Shown piece after piece: positions 5,974 through 6,884 of a stretch of DNA of 6,884 bases. The notes under the pieces were generated by a model. That model had not been told where the DNA came from. It did not search any database and was given only the letters and a program-made list of their open reading frames with translations. Origin of the DNA: an uncultured Clostridium sp. (GTDB lineage Bacteria > Bacillota > Clostridia > TANB77 > CAG-508); assembly GCA_946008205.1 (NCBI GenBank), contig CAMGAZ010000076.1:1-6884 (forward strand). The letters are read 5' to 3'. How positions within the stretch are numbered: the first letter of the stretch is position 1; every line of letters begins with the position of its first letter. Made by a program: the position numbers and the translations under genes.

Positions 5974-6663
5974 ATGCTTAATGAGAGATATAAAAAAGCA
6001 GTTGCTATAGTATCGATTCTATTAATTATATTTATATCATATAATATATTCTTTACAAATGATAGTATATTTGCATTATCGAAGTATGGCTCAAGAGGAG
6101 CAGAAGTAACTCAAATACAAACAAAGTTAAAAAGATGGGGGTATTATAACGGAAATATTGACGGGATATATGGCTCACAAACATTAGCCGCTGTAAAGTA
6201 TTTCCAAAGAAAAAATGTACTAACGGTCGATGGGATTGCAGGAAAGAAAACTCTAGAAGCGATGGGAATATTTAACTCTTCAGGAAACTCTAACTCAAGT
6301 AATAGTACAAGCAGTAGCGACTTGAATCTATTGGCGAGGGTCGTATATAGTGAGTCTAGAGGAGAACCGTATGCTGGACAAGTCGCTGTTGCTGCAGTTG
6401 TATTAAATAGAGTAAAAAGTAGTTCCTTTCCGAATACAATATCCGGAGTAGTATATCAACAAGGAGCGTTTACAGCTGTATCAGATGGACAAATAAACCT
6501 AAGCCCAAATCAAACGGCTTATAATGCAGCAAGAGATGCTCTAAATGGCTGGGACCCATGTTATGGAGCAATATATTACTTTAATCCAAATACTGCAACG
6601 AATGCTTGGATATGGTCAAGACCACATGTAATAACAATAGGAAAGCACAGATTTTGTAAATAA
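5974..6663 (+). CDS. sleB: Spore cortex-lytic enzyme / cell wall hydrolase, SleB type
   Basis: SleB-type enzymes are lytic transglycosylases that cut cortex peptidoglycan during spore germination. The 229-residue product has an N-terminal hydrophobic export segment (about 9-27, possible cleavage after SIFA at 34). A peptidoglycan-binding domain of PG_binding_1 type follows (about 38-97, with GSRGAEVTQIQTKLKRWGYY, DGIYGSQT and VDGIAGKKT), then a Ser/Asn-rich linker (101-115). The C-terminal Hydrolase_2 domain (116-229) contains ARVVYSESRGEPYAGQVAVA, in which E127 is at the expected catalytic glutamate position, then VVLNRV, GAFTAVSDG and FNPNTATNAWIW. Domain order matches SleB; a vegetative wall hydrolase of the same family cannot be excluded. 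The ATG is 7 bases after AGGTGG (5961-5966). No ypeB, the usual partner gene of sleB in Bacillus, is seen in this window. Confidence 0.87.
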   Translation: MLNERYKKAVAIVSILLIIFISYNIFFTNDSIFALSKYGSRGAEVTQIQTKLKRWGYYNGNIDGIYGSQTLAAVKYFQRKNVLTVDGIAGKKTLEAMGIFNSSGNSNSSNSTSSSDLNLLARVVYSESRGEPYAGQVAVAAVVLNRVKSSSFPNTISGVVYQQGAFTAVSDGQINLSPNQTAYNAARDALNGWDPCYGAIYYFNPNTATNAWIWSRPHVITIGKHRFCK

Positions 6664-6696
6664 ATTTAATATATAATCATATAAACAATAATTTGC

Positions 6697-6725
6697 TTGA
6701 CAAACACATAACATATTGATAAGAT
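6697..6725 (+). promoter_or_regulatory. Probable sigma-A promoter of the YqeG-like gene
   Basis: A perfect TTGACA -35 box (6697-6702) is followed after 17 bases by TAAGAT (6720-6725), matching four of six -10 positions. Transcription would start near 6732, just ahead of the TAGGAGG ribosome site at 6742-6748. It lies in the 90-base gap after sleB and suggests that the next gene starts a separate transcription unit. No hairpin terminator for sleB is visible in the gap. Confidence 0.55.
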
Positions 6726-6753
6726 AAAGTAGCAATACCATTAGGAGGCTACA

Positions 6754-6884
6754 ATGATTCTTTACCCGAAAAGTTACTTTAATAATATACTAGAAATTGA
6801 TAATGATTTTTTAGACAAAAATAAAATAAGATATATTTTTTTAGATATAGACAATACAATTTTAGATACTGAAAATAATATTGT
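6754..6884 (+). CDS. YqeG-family HAD IIIA-type phosphatase, N-terminal fragment (runs off window)
   Basis: The ATG at 6754 is 5 bases after TAGGAGG (6742-6748) and the frame is open to the window end, giving the first 43 residues. They begin MILYPKSYFNNILEID and continue to IRYIFLDIDNTILDTENN. The N-terminal layout (a short P-x-x-Y-x-x-x-I-x-x-I segment before the first strand) and the DIDNT motif, the haloacid dehalogenase motif I D-x-D-x-T/N with the nucleophilic aspartate, match YqeG-type phosphatases of Bacillota. The physiological substrate is uncertain. In related genomes yqeG often heads a run of housekeeping genes such as yqeH, aroE or nadD, but nothing of that is visible here. The gene is incomplete only because of the window edge. 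Confidence 0.75.
   Translation, partial: MILYPKSYFNNILEIDNDFLDKNKIRYIFLDIDNTILDTENNI

Overview
The window is low-GC DNA (A/T-rich throughout, AGGAGG-type ribosome sites) from a Bacillota bacterium, most likely an anaerobic endospore-forming member of the Clostridia. The support for this is the gene order Asp23 - AmaP - DUF2273 - nusB - xseA - xseB, a SleB-type spore cortex hydrolase, and a formate-tetrahydrofolate ligase gene. Every gene I can support is on the + strand. No RNA gene, insertion sequence, CRISPR array or phage gene is visible, and no gap is longer than about 115 bases.

Layout. Bases 1-555 are the 3' end of a large repeat protein made of 28-residue, two-cysteine leucine-rich-like units (84 bp each). 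A promoter near 580-608 then starts the main operon: an Asp23/Gls24 protein (669-1115), a strong intercistronic stem-loop (1124-1166), the AmaP-like membrane anchor (1180-1740), a small DUF2273 membrane protein (1772-1975), nusB (1989-2402), xseA (2446-3648), xseB (3698-3928) and a divergent PAP2/DUF212 membrane protein (3972-4421). A broken fhs gene (4446-5919) follows after 24 bases. Next come sleB (5974-6663) and, behind its own promoter, the 5' end of a YqeG-type HAD phosphatase (6754 to the window end).

How the genes fit together. The first three operon genes form an envelope-associated module in which AmaP tethers an Asp23-type protein to the membrane. nusB (transcription antitermination) and xseA/xseB (the two subunits of exonuclease VII) are housekeeping genes commonly found beside this module in Clostridia. 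The fhs gene would feed formate into the tetrahydrofolate one-carbon pool, but it has lost an internal stretch of about 70 codons and is out of frame after the loss.

The observations most worth checking are the internal deletion and frameshift in fhs, a small GGGAC/GTCCC palindromic element that supplies the last seven codons and the stop of xseA, the near-identical alternating units in the repeat protein, and the stem-loop between the Asp23 and amaP genes. I did not find a convincing new multi-gene system; the genes are mostly ordinary core genes.
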